A DNA stretch of 64,000 nt from Eledone cirrhosa (GCA_964016885.1 OZ024743.1:168187833-168251832); one strand, 5' to 3'. Numbered from the stretch's first letter, positions 33,437 through 44,502 are shown. The notes: generated from the letters alone by a model not told the origin. Program-made: numbers and translations.

Positions 33437-33820
33437 TAAATTAATAAAAACAATGAATAAAAACAAAGAAACAGTTCCTTATATAAAAAAATTCATCATT
33501 TAACGATCGTTTCTAGGATATATATGTGTGTGTTGGTATGTATATCATATAGATCTATGTAAATATTTTACAAAGTATCAGAGGGAATATACATACATAC
33601 CTACACATATATATGCTGTCTTCAGAAATAAAGATTATTTCTGAAGACAGCATATATATGTGTAGGTATGTATATTCCCTCTGATAGTTTGTAAATTTTT
33701 TACATAGATCTATATGATATACATACCAACACACACATATATATCCTAGAAACGATCGTAAAATGATGAATTTTTTGATATAAGGAACTGTTTATTTGTT
33801 TTTATTCATTGTTTTTATTA

Positions 33821-33829
<9 letters not shown>
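33437..33829. repeat. Imperfect palindrome, arms ~195 bp
   Basis: The left arm 33437-33631 and right arm 33635-33829 are inverted copies centred at 33633 (cttcagaaata / tatttctgaag). A few mismatches separate them. The right arm ends exactly in a (TA)n array. Confidence 0.9.
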
Positions 33830-33893
<64 letters not shown>

Positions 33894-33943
33894 TATTTAT
33901 ATATATTTATATATATATTTATATATATATATTTATATATATA

Positions 33944-33986
<43 letters not shown>

Positions 33987-34036
33987 TTATATATACATTT
34001 ATATATAAATAAATATATATATATATATATATATAA
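33823..34036. repeat. (TA)n array with aaatatattta words
   Basis: Over 200 bp of TA with periodic atttatatata interruptions. Confidence 0.95.
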
Positions 34037-34482
34037 ATTGTTATGCTTTGGGAGGGTCATGTTGTCAATAAGAAACACACGCACCAGATGCTTTCACTCC
34101 AATTTATTATAAATTAAATTTATAAATTTAAGAATTTATAAATTTCCGGTTGGTTCCACAACCGGACGGTTGTTCATATATTGTCAAAGTTCTTTCGTCA
34201 CACATTCTGTCACCTCTTCAGTGACTGGGGATTCTTTTCTTTGTTTTTGTGCTTCTATCAAAGGAGAGGCACAAAAACAAAAAAAAAGAAAATAATTCCA
34301 GTCACTGAACCAACCAACCAACCGGAAATTTATAAATTTAATTTATAATAAATTGGAGTGAAAGTTACCGGTGCGTGTGTTTCGTATTGGCAACATGACC
34401 CTCCCAAAGTATAACAATATCTGTTTCAACACACGTTTTCAGATAAAGAATCCTGCTAAACAAATTCAGAAACGAAATATAT
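34037..34482. repeat. Fold-back repeat, copy 1
   Basis: Left arm (34037-34250: ctttgggagggtcatgttgt, ctttcactccaatttattat, caaatt..., tttgtttttgtgc) and right arm (34268-34430: gcacaaaaacaaaaaaaaag, ggaaatttataaatttaatt, aacatgaccctcccaaag) are inverted copies. The left arm keeps a ~55 bp segment (34172-34229) that is missing from the right. The right flank continues tttcaacacacgttttcaga to a (TA)n. A related copy is at 48145-48452. Confidence 0.8.
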
Positions 34483-34748
34483 ATATATATATATATACAC
34501 ATATATCGGTATATTATATACCTAAACACATTAACTCATTCGTATATTTTGTTACTGAAACTGTCGCCCATCCTCAAATACAGTACAATGTAAAATAAGC
34601 AAGAGAATTCACAACAGAAGGGAGGGGGAGTGAAGAAGAGATATTTTTTAATTTCTCCTTTCGTTTTTTCTTTCTCCCACCCTGACATTCTTTTTCTTTC
34701 TTTCTCTTTAATCTGTCTGTCTCTCCCTCTCTCTCACTCTCTCTATCT

Positions 34749-34990
<242 letters not shown>

Positions 34991-34994
34991 CATG

Positions 34995-35435
34995 CACAAA
35001 CGTACTCATTTATCTTTTGTCTGTTGACAACTTTGTGTCTTTCTTTCAACCTTCATTATCCTATTTCTCAGCGACTATCAATATTTCTCAACGCATAAAC
35101 ATGAATTTGGAGCTTAGTAAATAAGCCCAAGATCCACTTCTTTTGAATTTATCTGAAAATAGCCACAATCTTTTCACAATTTCCGCGATTTTCTTGAGAA
35201 CAACTAGAAAGTTCTATGAGAAAATCCCAAACTGTCAACTAATTAATAAAACATGAAAATGTAAAACTAAGTCATAAAAAAATCAGCAAGCAAACCATAA
35301 AAAGTATGAGATTTTATTTTCCGTATTATTTGCTCTATTTTTCTTGCTTTCAATTTAAGAATTTTTCCATATACCCTGTTTGTATTTTTGTTATTTTTGT
35401 TGATTGTTGCTGTTGCTATTATTTTTGTTGATTGT
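34995..35435. other. No recognisable feature
   Basis: AT-rich DNA with short tgtt repeats near 35400-35430. Confidence 0.5.
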
Positions 35436-35816
35436 TACTGTTGAAAAGGAAAATCAGGGTGGAGGGGACGTGCTGCCTTCCAGCCAGTTTGTAGAGAGGT
35501 GGGTGAGAGAGCCAAGAATGGCCCTGAGCGTGTGCCTGTAGTATTGTAGGAGGAAAACTGGAAAAGGGCGCTTGCCCTCGCGGTCAGGGTGACTATGGTT
35601 TTTTGGGGGGCTTTATCCACGCGTGACCCTCGGAAGTCTCCCTACTATTGGAGAATTTTTCCTTGTTTAATTTTTTTTATACCTTTGTTTGTGTTTTTTT
35701 ATGGGTTTTTTTACACGCAGAAATGTCCATTTGTACCGTCCTGTATTGTCCAGTATTGTCCTGTGCTGTCCTTAATGTTATACTTTATGTCAGCCTTTGT
35801 GGTTAATAAATAAAGC
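35436..35816 (+). mobile_element. APE/Tx1-like LINE 3' end
   Basis: Starts in the last coding block (agggtggaggggacgtgctg, equivalent to the REVLYPSKF region). The ORF2-type C-terminus ends near 35542 (gcctgtag), then a ~270 nt 3' UTR carries the tctccctactattggagaa hairpin and ends gtggttaataaataaagcat in (ATT)n. Confidence 0.72.
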
Positions 35817-35834
35817 ATTATTATTATTATTACA
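35817..35834. repeat. (ATT)n tract 1 of the LINE train
   Basis: It is both the tail of the plus-strand LINE and the 3' boundary of the minus-strand family B copy. Confidence 0.9.
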
Positions 35835-37896
35835 GTTGCATTTATCTTGCTTTATGTTCATACGAGTTATCACCAAGTCACAACCAGTGACCTCAATGAC
35901 AACAAGGTCCGCCATGTTCAAGAAAGAACATACATATTCACACATGCATCTTTAGTGTTTAGACTTGTGATGTACTTATATTGACAGAATCTTCCTTAGT
36001 ATATGGGCAGTTCCCATTAGTACTATCTTTTGTATTTCTCCTATACGCGGGTTTCCTGGGATTTGCGATAAGTAATCATTAGACCCCTTAGGTATCATTC
36101 CCAGAGCGCCTACAACAACTGGTATTGTTTTAGTTCTCAATTTCCACATTTTTCCAATTTCTATCTCCAGGTCCTTATACTTGCTCAATTTTTCAAATGT
36201 TTTTATAGATACATTCTTGTCTATTGGAACAGACATATCAATTAACAGGCATACCCTCTTTTGAAAGTCCTTCAATATTATATCAGGTCTATTTGCATCT
36301 ATTTTTCGGTCTGTTTGGATGCTAAAGTTCCACAAGATTGAGATGTGATCTTTTTCAAGTATGGGAGGTGGTTGATGCTCCCACCAATTCTTTTGATGGG
36401 ACAGGTCAAAATGCTTACACATTATCCATTGTATGTATTGTGCAGCTCTGTCATGCCTGTTTAGGTATTCGGTTGGAGCTATAGGACTGCACATTGAAAT
36501 TATATGGTCAATGGTCTCTGGTTGTTTTTTGGATACACGGCATAATGGGCTGCACCCATTTTTTATTATGTTGGCTTGGTAATTTTTTGTTGGCAGACAC
36601 TGATCTTGTGCCGATATAATCAGTCCTTCAGTCTCCGATTTCAGTCCAGAGGATGCCAACCACTGATGGATTAAAGTTTTGTCAACATCAGGATTGTTAG
36701 CTCGCTCTGGGTATTTTCCATACAGAGGCTTTTCTTGCCATTTCTTAGCCAGTTTCTGTAGCAGTTTTTTCTTCGCAGTTACTTTTACCTGCTTTGCTTT
36801 TTCTGTGTTTTCCATTTCAGCAGTAAATGGGACTTCTGAAATTTGTAGTCCATTACTGTATCTTTGTGCATCTTTTGTAATGGAATATGATCTTTTGATG
36901 CTTTCGTGTTTCAAAACGAGTTTGATCATCCAATCATGTGATTCCCTTAGATATGTAGATAATCCAATTGTCGCAGTTTTCAACGCAATGTCTAACTGGA
37001 TTAACCCACGTCCTCCTTCTTTCCTAGGGAGATATATTCTATCTATATCTGCCTTAGGGTGATGCATTCTGTGCATGGTTAAGAATTTTCGAATTTTTGT
37101 ATCGAGCCTACGGATCTCTGTGCTTGACCAGTTGATGACATTGTAACTGTAGGTTACTACTTGTATGGCAAGCGTGTTTATGGCATCGATCCTATTCCTT
37201 GCATTCAATTCCGTTCTTAAGATTGCTCTTACTCTGCGGTAACATTCCTTCCTTATCCTTTCCCTCATTGTCGAGTGCTTGATTCCGTCTCCTTCACAAA
37301 CACCTAGATATTTGTAAGTTTTTTCTTGATCAAGTTCTCTTATCACGTTCCCTCGATCAAGATTAATGTCTGAACTCTTCAGCAGCTTTCCTCTGGTGAA
37401 CGTTGCTTTGGCGCATTTATCTAGTCCAAACTCCATTTTAATGTAATCACTGAACTGCTCCACAGTGGATAATAGCCCTTGCAATTGTTTATCATTTTTT
37501 GCAAATAGTTTCATGTCATCCATGTAGAACAGGTGATTAATGGTTTTGTCATAGACTTTATATCCATGTTTTGTTTCATTGAGCATTTTACTTAATGGTA
37601 TAAGTGCGATGCAGAATAAAAGCGGTGATAAAGAGTCACCCTGAAAAATTCCACAATTAATATTAACTTCTCCAGCTTCCAGTGATTTTGTTTCACTATT
37701 CAAAAGGAGTGTCGTTTTCCATGTCTTCATACTGAATGACAAAAACCTCCTGACAACGGGGGATATTTTGAAAATCTCTAAACATTTTTCAATCCAACTG
37801 TGTGGCAAACTATCGAATGCTTTTTTATAATCTATCCAAGCAATTTATAGATTTTTGAGTCTATTATGACAATCTTCCAGTATCATTTTGTTAACC
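35835..37896 (-). mobile_element. RLE-type LINE, family B, copy 1
   Basis: Minus strand. Truncated at 37896, inside RT just before motif A, exactly at (TTA)n. The 3' UTR is 35835-35975 and its 3' end is again at (ATT)n. Nearly identical to copy 3 (38278-40976) across the shared span, so amplification was recent. An in-frame TAA at about 37841-37843 separates the first 17 codons from the long ORF. Confidence 0.92.
35976..37808 (-). pseudogene. LINE RT-CCHC-endonuclease polyprotein (610 codons, near intact)
   Basis: Order: end of motif A (MPHSWIEKCLEIFKISPVVR; first Met is internal), motif B (GIFQGDSLSPLLF, ~54-66), motif C (HLFYMDDMKLFA, ~92-103), thumb (KEGGRGLIQLDIALKTATIG), linker, knuckle (CRVSKKQPETIDHIISMC, second Cys replaced by Ser), endonuclease (ANRPDIILKDFQKRV...LIDMSVPID, R-PD-X14-D), then VVVGALGMIPKG and the end GTAHILRKILSI. 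It would copy RNA at a nicked target. The missing motif A, upstream region and Cys mean it is probably inactive, but the frame is open for 610 codons. R4/Dong-like by domain order. Confidence 0.9.

Positions 37897-37945
<49 letters not shown>
37897..37945. repeat. (TTA)n tract 2 of the LINE train
   Basis: Pure TTA array between family B copy 1 (5' end) and copy 2 (3' end). Confidence 0.97.
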
Positions 37946-37948
<3 letters not shown>

Positions 37949-38206
37949 AGTTGCATTTATCTTGCTTTATGTTCATACGAGTTATCACCAAGTCACAACC
38001 AGTGACCTCAAGAGACAACAAGGTCGGCCATGTTCAAGAAAGAACATACATATTCACACATGCATCTTTAGTGTTTAGACTTGTGATGTACTTATATTGA
38101 CAGAATCTTCCTTAGTATATGAGCAGTTCCCATTAGTACTATCTTTTGTATTTCTCCTATACGCGGGTTTCTTGGGATTTGCGATATGTAATCATTAGAC
38201 CCCTTA
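37946..38206 (-). mobile_element. RLE-type LINE, family B, copy 2 (260 bp remnant)
   Basis: Contains only the 3' UTR and the last ~35 codons (IPKGSNDYISQIPRNPRIGE..., HILRKILSI). Both ends are at (TTA)n, and the cut lies in the middle of ...GMIPKG. It is a separate insertion, since its sequence differs from copies 1 and 3 at several sites. Confidence 0.92.
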
Positions 38207-38207
38207 G

Positions 38208-38277
<70 letters not shown>
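38207..38277. repeat. (TTA)n tract 3 of the LINE train
   Basis: About 23 TTA units. Confidence 0.97.
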
Positions 38278-38278
<1 letters not shown>

Positions 38279-38415
38279 ATTTGCATTTATCTTGCTTTAT
38301 GTTCATACGAGTTATCACCAAGTCACAACCAGTGACCTCAAGAGACAACAAGGTCCACCAAGAAAGAACATACATATTCACACATGCATCCTTAGTGTTT
38401 AGACTTGTGATGTAC

Positions 38416-39000
38416 TTATATTGACAGGATCTTCTTTAGTATATGGGCAGTTCCCCTTAGTACTATCTTTTGTATTTCTCCTATACGCGGGTTTCCTGGG
38501 ATTTGCGATAAGTAGTCGTTAGACCCCTTAGGTATCATTCCCAGAGCGCCTACAACCACTGGTATTGTTTTAGTTCTCAATTTCCACATTTTTCCAATTT
38601 CTATCTCCAGGTCCTTATACTTGCTCAATTTTTCAAATGTTTTTATAGATACATTCTTGTCTATTGGAACAGACATATCAATTAGCAGGCATACCCTCCT
38701 TTGAAAGTCCTTCAATATTATATCAGGTCTATTTGCATCTATTTTTCGGTCTGTTTGGATGCTAAAGCTCCACAAGATTGAGATGTGATCTTTTTCAAGT
38801 ATGGGAGGTGGTTGATGCCCCCACCAATTCTTTTGATGGGGCAGGTCAAAATGCTTACACCATATCCAATGTATGTATTGTGCAGCTCTGTCATTCCCGT
38901 TTAGGTATTCGGTTGGAGCTATAGGACTGCACATTGAAATTATATGATCAATGGTCTCTGGTTGTTTTTTTACATACACGGCATAATGGGTTGTATCCAT
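38416..39000 (-). pseudogene. Family B copy 3: knuckle end and endonuclease
   Basis: Frame-shifted into the knuckle: an extra A in an A-run near 38972 puts CRVC out of frame, so the ORF opens as THYAVYVKKQPETIDHIISM. The endonuclease (ANRPDIILKDFQRRV, LIDMSVPID) and the C-terminus GTAHILKKILSI follow. Confidence 0.88.
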
Positions 39001-39185
39001 TTTTTATTATGTTGGCTTGGTAATTTTTTGTTGGCAGACACTGATCTTGTGCTGATATAATCAGTCCTTCAGTCTCCGATTTCAGTCCAGAGGATGCCAA
39101 CCACTGATGGGTTAAAGTTTTGTCAGCATCAGGATTGTCTGCTCGCTCTGGGTATTTTTCATACAGAGGCTTTTCTTGCCATTTC

Positions 39186-39785
39186 TTAGCCGTTCTGTAG
39201 CAGTTCTTTCTTTGCAGTTACTTTTACCTGCTTTGCTTTTTCTGTGTTTTCCATTTCAGCAGTAAATGGGACTTCTGAAATTTGTAGTCCATTACTGTAT
39301 CTTTGTGCATCTTTTGTAATGGAATATGATCTTTTGGTGCTTTCGTGTTTCAAAACGAGTTTGATCATCCAATCATGTGATTCCCTTAGATATGTGGATA
39401 ATTCAATTGTTGCAGTTTTCAACGCAATGTCTAACTGGATTAACCCACGTCCTCCCTCTTTCCTAGGGAGATATATTCTATCTATGTCTGCCTTAGGGTG
39501 ATGCATTCTGTGCATGGTTAAGAATTTTCGGATTTTTGTATCGAGCCTACGGATCTCTGTGCTTGACCTGTTGATGACATTGTAACTGTAGGTTACTACT
39601 GGTTTTGTAAGCGTGTTTATGGCATCGATCCTATTCCTTGCATTCAATTCCGTTCTTAAGATTGCTCTTACTCTGCCGTAACATTCCTTCCTTATCCTTT
39701 CCCTCATTGTCGAGTGCTTGATTCCGTCTCCTTCACAAACACCTAGATATTTGTAAGTTTTTTCTTGATCAAGCTCTCTTATCAC
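39186..39785 (-). pseudogene. Family B copy 3: RT thumb and linker
   Basis: 199 codons starting within the post-catalytic region (MIRELDQEKTYKYLGVCEGD). Contains KYLGV, the thumb block KEGGRGLIQLDIALKTATIE and the VPFTAEMENTEKAKQVKVTA linker. A small deletion near 39187 ends the frame as ELLQNG. Confidence 0.88.
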
Positions 39786-39815
39786 GTTCCCCCGATCAAG
39801 ATTAATGTCTGAACT

Positions 39816-40916
39816 CTACAGCAGCTTTCCTCTGCTGAACGTTGCTTTGGCGCATTTATCCAGTCCAAACTCCATTTTAATGTCATCACTGAACTGCTTC
39901 ACAGTGGATAATAGCCCTTGCAATTGTTCATCATTTTTTGCAAATAGTTTCAGGTCATCCATGTAGAACAGGTGATTAATGGTTTTGTCATAGACTCTAT
40001 ATCCATGTTTTGTTTCATTGAGCATTTTACTTAATGGTATAAGTGCGATGCAGAATAAAAGCGGTGATAAAGAGTCATCCTGAAAAATTCCACAATTAAT
40101 ATTAACTTCTCCAGCTTCCAGTGATTTTGTTTCACTATTCAAAAGGAGTGTCGTTCTCCATGTCTTCATACTGAATGACAAAAACCTCCTGACAACGGGG
40201 GATATTTTGAAAATCTCTAAACATTTTTCAATCCAACTGTGTGGCAAACTATCGAATGCTTTTTTATAATCTATCCAAGCAATCGATAGATTTTTGTGTC
40301 TATTATGACAATCTTCCAGTATCATTTTGTTAACCAGAAGCTGATCCTTACAGCCATATGAGCCTCGTTTACACCCTTTCTGCTCAATGGGAAATAGGTC
40401 ATTTGTTATCAGGTGGTCATATGTGTATTCAGTTAGGACTGATGTTAAAATTTTATACATTGTGGTCAAGCAGGTTATCGGTCTGTAATTTTTGGGATTG
40501 TTTGTCTCATCATTCTTCGGTAGCAGGAATGTAATGCCGTTAACTAGCCATGATGGTATCTTTTCTGGCTCCTTAACTATTTCATTGTAAAGTTGGGCTA
40601 ACAGCTCATGAGACTCTGTGAAGGCATTTATCCAAAAGTTTTGTATTTTGTCTTTTCCTGGGGATGTCCATTTGCTGGTTTTTCTTAGAGCCAAGCGCAA
40701 CTGTTCAACTGTTATATTTTCCCATGCTTGTTCTTCAAGGTGAGCTGTATCTTTCATTTGTCTGTCTATCCATGGGGCATGTATGTTATGAACTTTTTCT
40801 TCGGCCCAGATCTTTTCCCAGAATTCTTGCACTTCCTCCTTGGGTGGTATTGATTTAGTAGTTATTGATGACTTACCAATTTTTCTGTAGAAGTTTCTTT
40901 GGTTGTTTTTGAACAT
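39816..40916 (-). pseudogene. Family B copy 3: RT fingers and palm
   Basis: 366 codons. KWTSPGKDKIQNFWINAF (RT motif 0/1), NYRPITCLTTMYKILTSV (motif 2), EQKGCKRGSYGCKDQLLVNK, motif A SIAWIDYKKAFDSLPHSW, motif B GIFQDDSLSPLLF (Gly to Asp at the usual GIFQGDS), and motif C HLFYMDDLKLFA. The stop at ~39816 lies where copy 1 reads through (SRGKLL then stop instead of TRGKLLKSSD). Confidence 0.9.
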
Positions 40917-40976
40917 ATTATTGTCCTTATAGAATCTAGATCGTTTTTCAAAGCGCCTTATACGATATATATATTA

Positions 40977-41019
40977 TATTATTATTATTATTATTATATA
41001 TATATTATTATTATTATTA

Positions 41020-41078
<59 letters not shown>
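40977..41078. repeat. (TTA)n tract 4 of the LINE train
   Basis: About 100 bp of ATT/TTA with atatat interruptions. Confidence 0.95.
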
Positions 41079-41459
41079 TTCTTTCATTATTGTTTCTGAG
41101 ATATATGCCGAGTGTCTTCTTGACACCCAGGGCAAATAAATTCACAGTGTGCATTGGTAAGCCAGTTAATACAGCACATTGATTATAATAAAAAAAAAAC
41201 TGTATACATATATACACATGTGCATATGCATATGTAAATACAAGGAGGGATATCAATCTTACAGGGATAGTGCTCTTCTCAATACGTGTGCAGTACCAGT
41301 CAAAACAATTGTTTGCACCACGTGCAGAGAGTGTAAACCAGGAATCATTCGCAAATATTGTTCTGTTCCTTTCTTGATCATTCCCAGTCCTCCCACAATG
41401 ACTGGTATTGTAACGGCCTTGAGGTGCCACATTTTTTCAATTTCAATAAGCAGATATTT
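41079..41459 (-). mobile_element. RLE-type LINE, family C, 3' fragment
   Basis: Encodes only the last ~65 residues (LIEIEKMWHLKAVTIPVIV, GLGMIKKGTEQYLRMIPG, GTAHVLRRALSL and stop at ~41259) and a ~180 nt 3' UTR. Both ends are at (TTA)n/(ATT)n. Same family as the scrap at 6387-6450. Confidence 0.85.
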
Positions 41460-41476
41460 TATTATTATTATTATTA
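41460..41476. repeat. (ATT)n tract 5 of the LINE train
   Basis: Six ATT triplets between family C and family A. Confidence 0.9.
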
Positions 41477-41552
41477 TTCTTTGAGTCTCAGTCATTGATT
41501 TTAGTTAACTGGAAAGTTTGTTGAAATGAATATCAAGCCACTACCTGCAGCC

Positions 41553-42095
41553 TCAGATATTTAGGACGTATCGGAGGGTTCTTGCTGTTCCCAGCAAGCA
41601 TGCCTTTTGAAGCGTTCCAAAAAGCGTGAAGGGGCCAATTTTCTTTAACCATCCCTGGAAACTTTTTGAGATAGTCCCTAGTGCGCCTATGACAATCGGG
41701 ATCACTTTGACTTCATGGCAGTTCCAAATCTTTTTTACCTCCCAATTTAAGTCCTGGTATCGGTTAATTTTCTCCCTCTCCTTCTCTTGCACTCTCGTGT
41801 CGAATGGGCAGGCCACAACCACAATCAGGCACGATCTTTTTTCTTTGTCCACAACCACCAGGTCAGGTCTATTATGTTCCAGTTTCTTGTCCGTCTGTAT
41901 CCTAAAATCCCACAGCACCTTCACCTGATCGTTTTCTATCACCGCCTCTAGCTTATGCTCATACCACTTCTCAGAATGTGGTAAATTGTTTACTTTGCAT
42001 AGGTGCCAGTGGATCACCCTGCCCATCACATCATGTATCCAGCCCTTATAGTGAGTCTGGGCTAGGTGTTTACACTCGGATACAATGTGAGCCAC
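41553..42095 (-). pseudogene. Family A copy 3: end of knuckle and endonuclease
   Basis: 180 codons opening after a nonsense codon (42099-42101; GAG to TAG within GEREETVAH). Contains HIVSECKHLAQ, the endonuclease HNRPDLVVVDKEKRSCLIVV (second Asp of VDVACPF replaced by Val: VVACPF), and the C-terminus GTARTLRYVLNI. The catalytic Asp loss plus the stop make it dead. Confidence 0.88.
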
Positions 42096-42101
42096 AGTCT
42101 C

Positions 42102-42744
42102 CTATCTCTCTCCACAGATCCTGCACAGTGGGCTAGCCTCCTCCTTGTAAATATGATGTTTCAACCACTTCGTTTTGAGGGCCTGCTTCTGCGCAGCCAT
42201 TAACATTCCTTCTGTAGCCTTTTTAAGGTCTCCTCTTTTTAACCAGTTCCATGTCTGTGGATCTCTAAATTCAGTTTTCTCAAAGAAGGTACTATGAAGG
42301 GATTTTTCCTGAAGGCTGCTCTTTCTCCTTGATGTTATTTCCTCCTTGGACATCCCCTGGCCTATTGTCCCCTCCTTCAGTACAGTTCTGAGCATTGGCT
42401 CCTTACTATCAGTCACGTATTTGTGTAGGTTGTTTTTCTCCATCTGAACACAGTCCTCTATGCTGATAAGACCTCTTCCACCTTCAGATCTCCTTAAGTA
42501 GAGTCTATCGACATCACTCCTCTTGTGGAACATGTTACAACATGTTCCACAAGAGGAGTGATGTCGATAGCTTCCTAGTCTTCCTATCCATTTCTTTTTG
42601 TTCAGCAACATTCCATCTCAGAATTCCCGCACTGTACCTATTAATAGACACAGCTCGGGAAATTACTGCACTTATGGCATTCCTACTGTTCAGATGTGAC
42701 TTTAATACGCTCCTTACTCTCCGAATGTATTTAGTTCTTATCAA
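42102..42744 (-). pseudogene. Family A copy 3: RT thumb and linker, split by inverted duplication
   Basis: Two frames. 42744 to ~42575 reads IRTKYIRRVRSVLKSHLNSR...AEQKEMDRKTRKL. After the palindrome at 42505-42570 the frame resumes as FHKRSDVDRLYLRRSEGGRG, thumb, linker KRGDLKKATEGMLMAAQ and knuckle start CRICGER. The inserted 34 bp inverted copy is absent from the family B equivalent (MHRMHHPKADIDRIYLPRKE). Confidence 0.85.
42505..42570. repeat. Perfect palindrome (32 bp arms, 2 bp spacer)
   Basis: 42505-42536 and 42539-42570 are exact reverse complements (ctatcgacatcactcctctt... and ...aagaggagtgatgtcgatag). It lies within the RT coding region and disrupts it. Confidence 0.97.
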
Positions 42745-43157
42745 TTCCTTCTTTTTTCGTTCTTGATGTCATCAGCCTCCAGAACGCCCAAATACTTGTA
42801 TCCTTCTTCAGAGTTAATTTCCTTTATCATCTCACCTGTTGGTACCTGGATTCCGTTACTTCTGCTCAACTTACCCCTCATCATCACAATGACTCCACAC
42901 TTACTAATACCAAATTGCATACATATATCATTGCTGAAAATACGGACAGTGTCAACAAGCACATCCAACTCCTTATCACTCTTCCCGAAGAGCTTAAGAT
43001 CGTCCATGAAGAGGAGGTGATTGATGGTAAGCCCTCCCTTTCCCAACCTGTATCCTGCTCTCACTTTTCGCAGTACACTGGTCAGGGGCATCAGGGCAAG
43101 GACAAACAACAGAGGGGGCAGACTATGATCCTGGAAGATACCTCCCTTGATCTTCAC
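42741..43157 (-). pseudogene. Family A copy 3: RT palm (motifs B and C)
   Basis: 138 codons: GGIFQDHSLPPLLFVLALMP (GIFQGDSLSPLLF expected, so Gly-Asp to Asp-His and Ser to Pro) and NHLLFMDDLKLFGKSD (motif C, FMDD intact). Then KYLGVLEADDI. A frameshift at ~43160 separates it from motif A. Confidence 0.88.
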
Positions 43158-43163
43158 GCTTCC

Positions 43164-44444
43164 CTAGGATTCTCCAGTTGATGTTAACTCTATTTCCCAG
43201 GACTTCATACTTTTGCCCAACAACTGTCTGATGTTATCTGCCACCTTAAAGATCTCCAGGCTTTTGGTGATCCAAGAATGAGGCACCATGTCAAATGCCT
43301 TTTTGTAGTCTATCCCTCCCATGGCAAGACCAGTGTGTCTCCTCTTGCAATTCCTCATTACCATCTTATCAATAAGTAACTGGTTCTTTGTACCACTTGA
43401 CTTCTTTCGGCATCCTTTCTGTTCATCCGGTAACAAGTTGTTTGCATGGAGGTGATGGTAGATTTCCTCAGACATAATGCTTGTCAACAGTTTCCACATT
43501 ACGGACAGACATGTGATAGGTCTATAGTTGGTAACATCATTACCCTTGATTCGGTCTTTCATTATCAGAACTGTTGTACCTTTTGTCAACCACTCTGGTA
43601 CCTCACCTGACACCAAGCAGTCATTGAACATGGTTGTCAGTTTCGGGTGGAGGGATGTTATATTTTTAATGCAATACCCCTGCACACCATCTGGGCCTGG
43701 TGATTTCCAGTTGGTTAGTTTTTTGGCCTGCCCCTTAAGAGTTTCAACTGTGATACTCAAATCAGTTTGTTGGTGTGCCTGTTCACTAATCTCCTTCTGT
43801 ACTGTCTCAATCCACACTGCCTGGTCATTGTGTTTAACATCCTGCTCCCATATTCCTCTCCAGAATGTTTTAGTTTGTTCCGCCTCAGGGATCAAGTCGT
43901 TGCCTCTTTCTTTCCCCTCAAGCTGTCCAAACAGCATCTTCTGGTTGTTGTCAAACATGCGGTTCTGTCTATACTGACTGACTCTATTCTCGTATCGCCT
44001 GATTTTTGCACTCTTTGCTACAATGCGTTGCTTCAGTTCTTCTATGATAATATTTAGCTTTTTCCTCCTAGTTTTGTACTTTATTTCCAGTCTATTTTTA
44101 GTGTCTATGTTTTTTAGTGCCCCATTCAGTAGGGACTCAAGCTTTCCAATGTCATTTCTCATTTCCCTGATTTGACCACTCAGTCGTTTCTTCCACCAAG
44201 GCTCTGCTCTTTCTTGTCTGTTGTTTCCTCTCGCTTTTATACCAAGTAGTTTCCTCACCGTATTTGCTGTTGCTTTGAGGATATTGTTGCACTGGTGAAG
44301 GCTCCTCGCTTCAAGGTATGGGATGACTTTGTTTACCTTAGCTGTTGTTTCTTTTATCTTTTTCCTGTCTACAAATCTTAGGTTCATAGGTCTCCCACTA
44401 TCATTGTTCAATTCATCTACCACTAAGTTTAGGATATAAACCAA
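43164..44444 (-). pseudogene. Family A copy 3: N-terminal region and RT fingers
   Basis: 426 codons. The N-terminus (~1-160) is basic and helical-looking, with EPWWKKRLSGQIREMRNDIG and repeated KT/RRKK segments. Then NWKSPGPDGVQGYCIKNI, NYRPITCLSVMWKLLTSI, DEQKGCRKKSSGTKNQLLID and motif A GIDYKKAFDMVPHSWI. The first Met lies 3 bp from the (TTA)n tract, so the original 5' end was probably further upstream. Confidence 0.9.
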
Positions 44445-44447
44445 ATC

Positions 44448-44502
<55 letters not shown>
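44448..44502. repeat. (ATT)n tract 6 of the LINE train
   Basis: About 17 ATT units followed by actattat, ending the LINE train. Confidence 0.97.

Larger units (their letters stand above)
38278..40976 (-). mobile_element. RLE-type LINE, family B, copy 3
   Basis: The longest family B copy. The 5' boundary is at (TTA)n near 40976 with the frame still open (IRRFEKRSRFYKDNN upstream of the first Met), so it is still 5' truncated. The protein is split into three frames (39816-40916, 39186-39785, 38416-39000), with a nonsense codon at ~39816 and short frameshifts near 39180 and in a poly-A run at ~38972. Confidence 0.92.
41477..44447 (-). mobile_element. RLE-type LINE, family A, copy 3 (near full length)
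   Basis: The longest family A copy, ~2.97 kb, flanked by (ATT)n at 41460-41476 and (TTA)n at 44448-44502. Encodes an N-terminal basic region, RT, knuckle and endonuclease, in four frames. The 3' UTR (41477-41552) is the same as after 1405. Confidence 0.92.

Noticed and set aside
35817..44502. Simple tandem duplication of one LINE
   Set aside because: The copies belong to three families with distinct UTRs and different truncation points, so duplication cannot explain the array.
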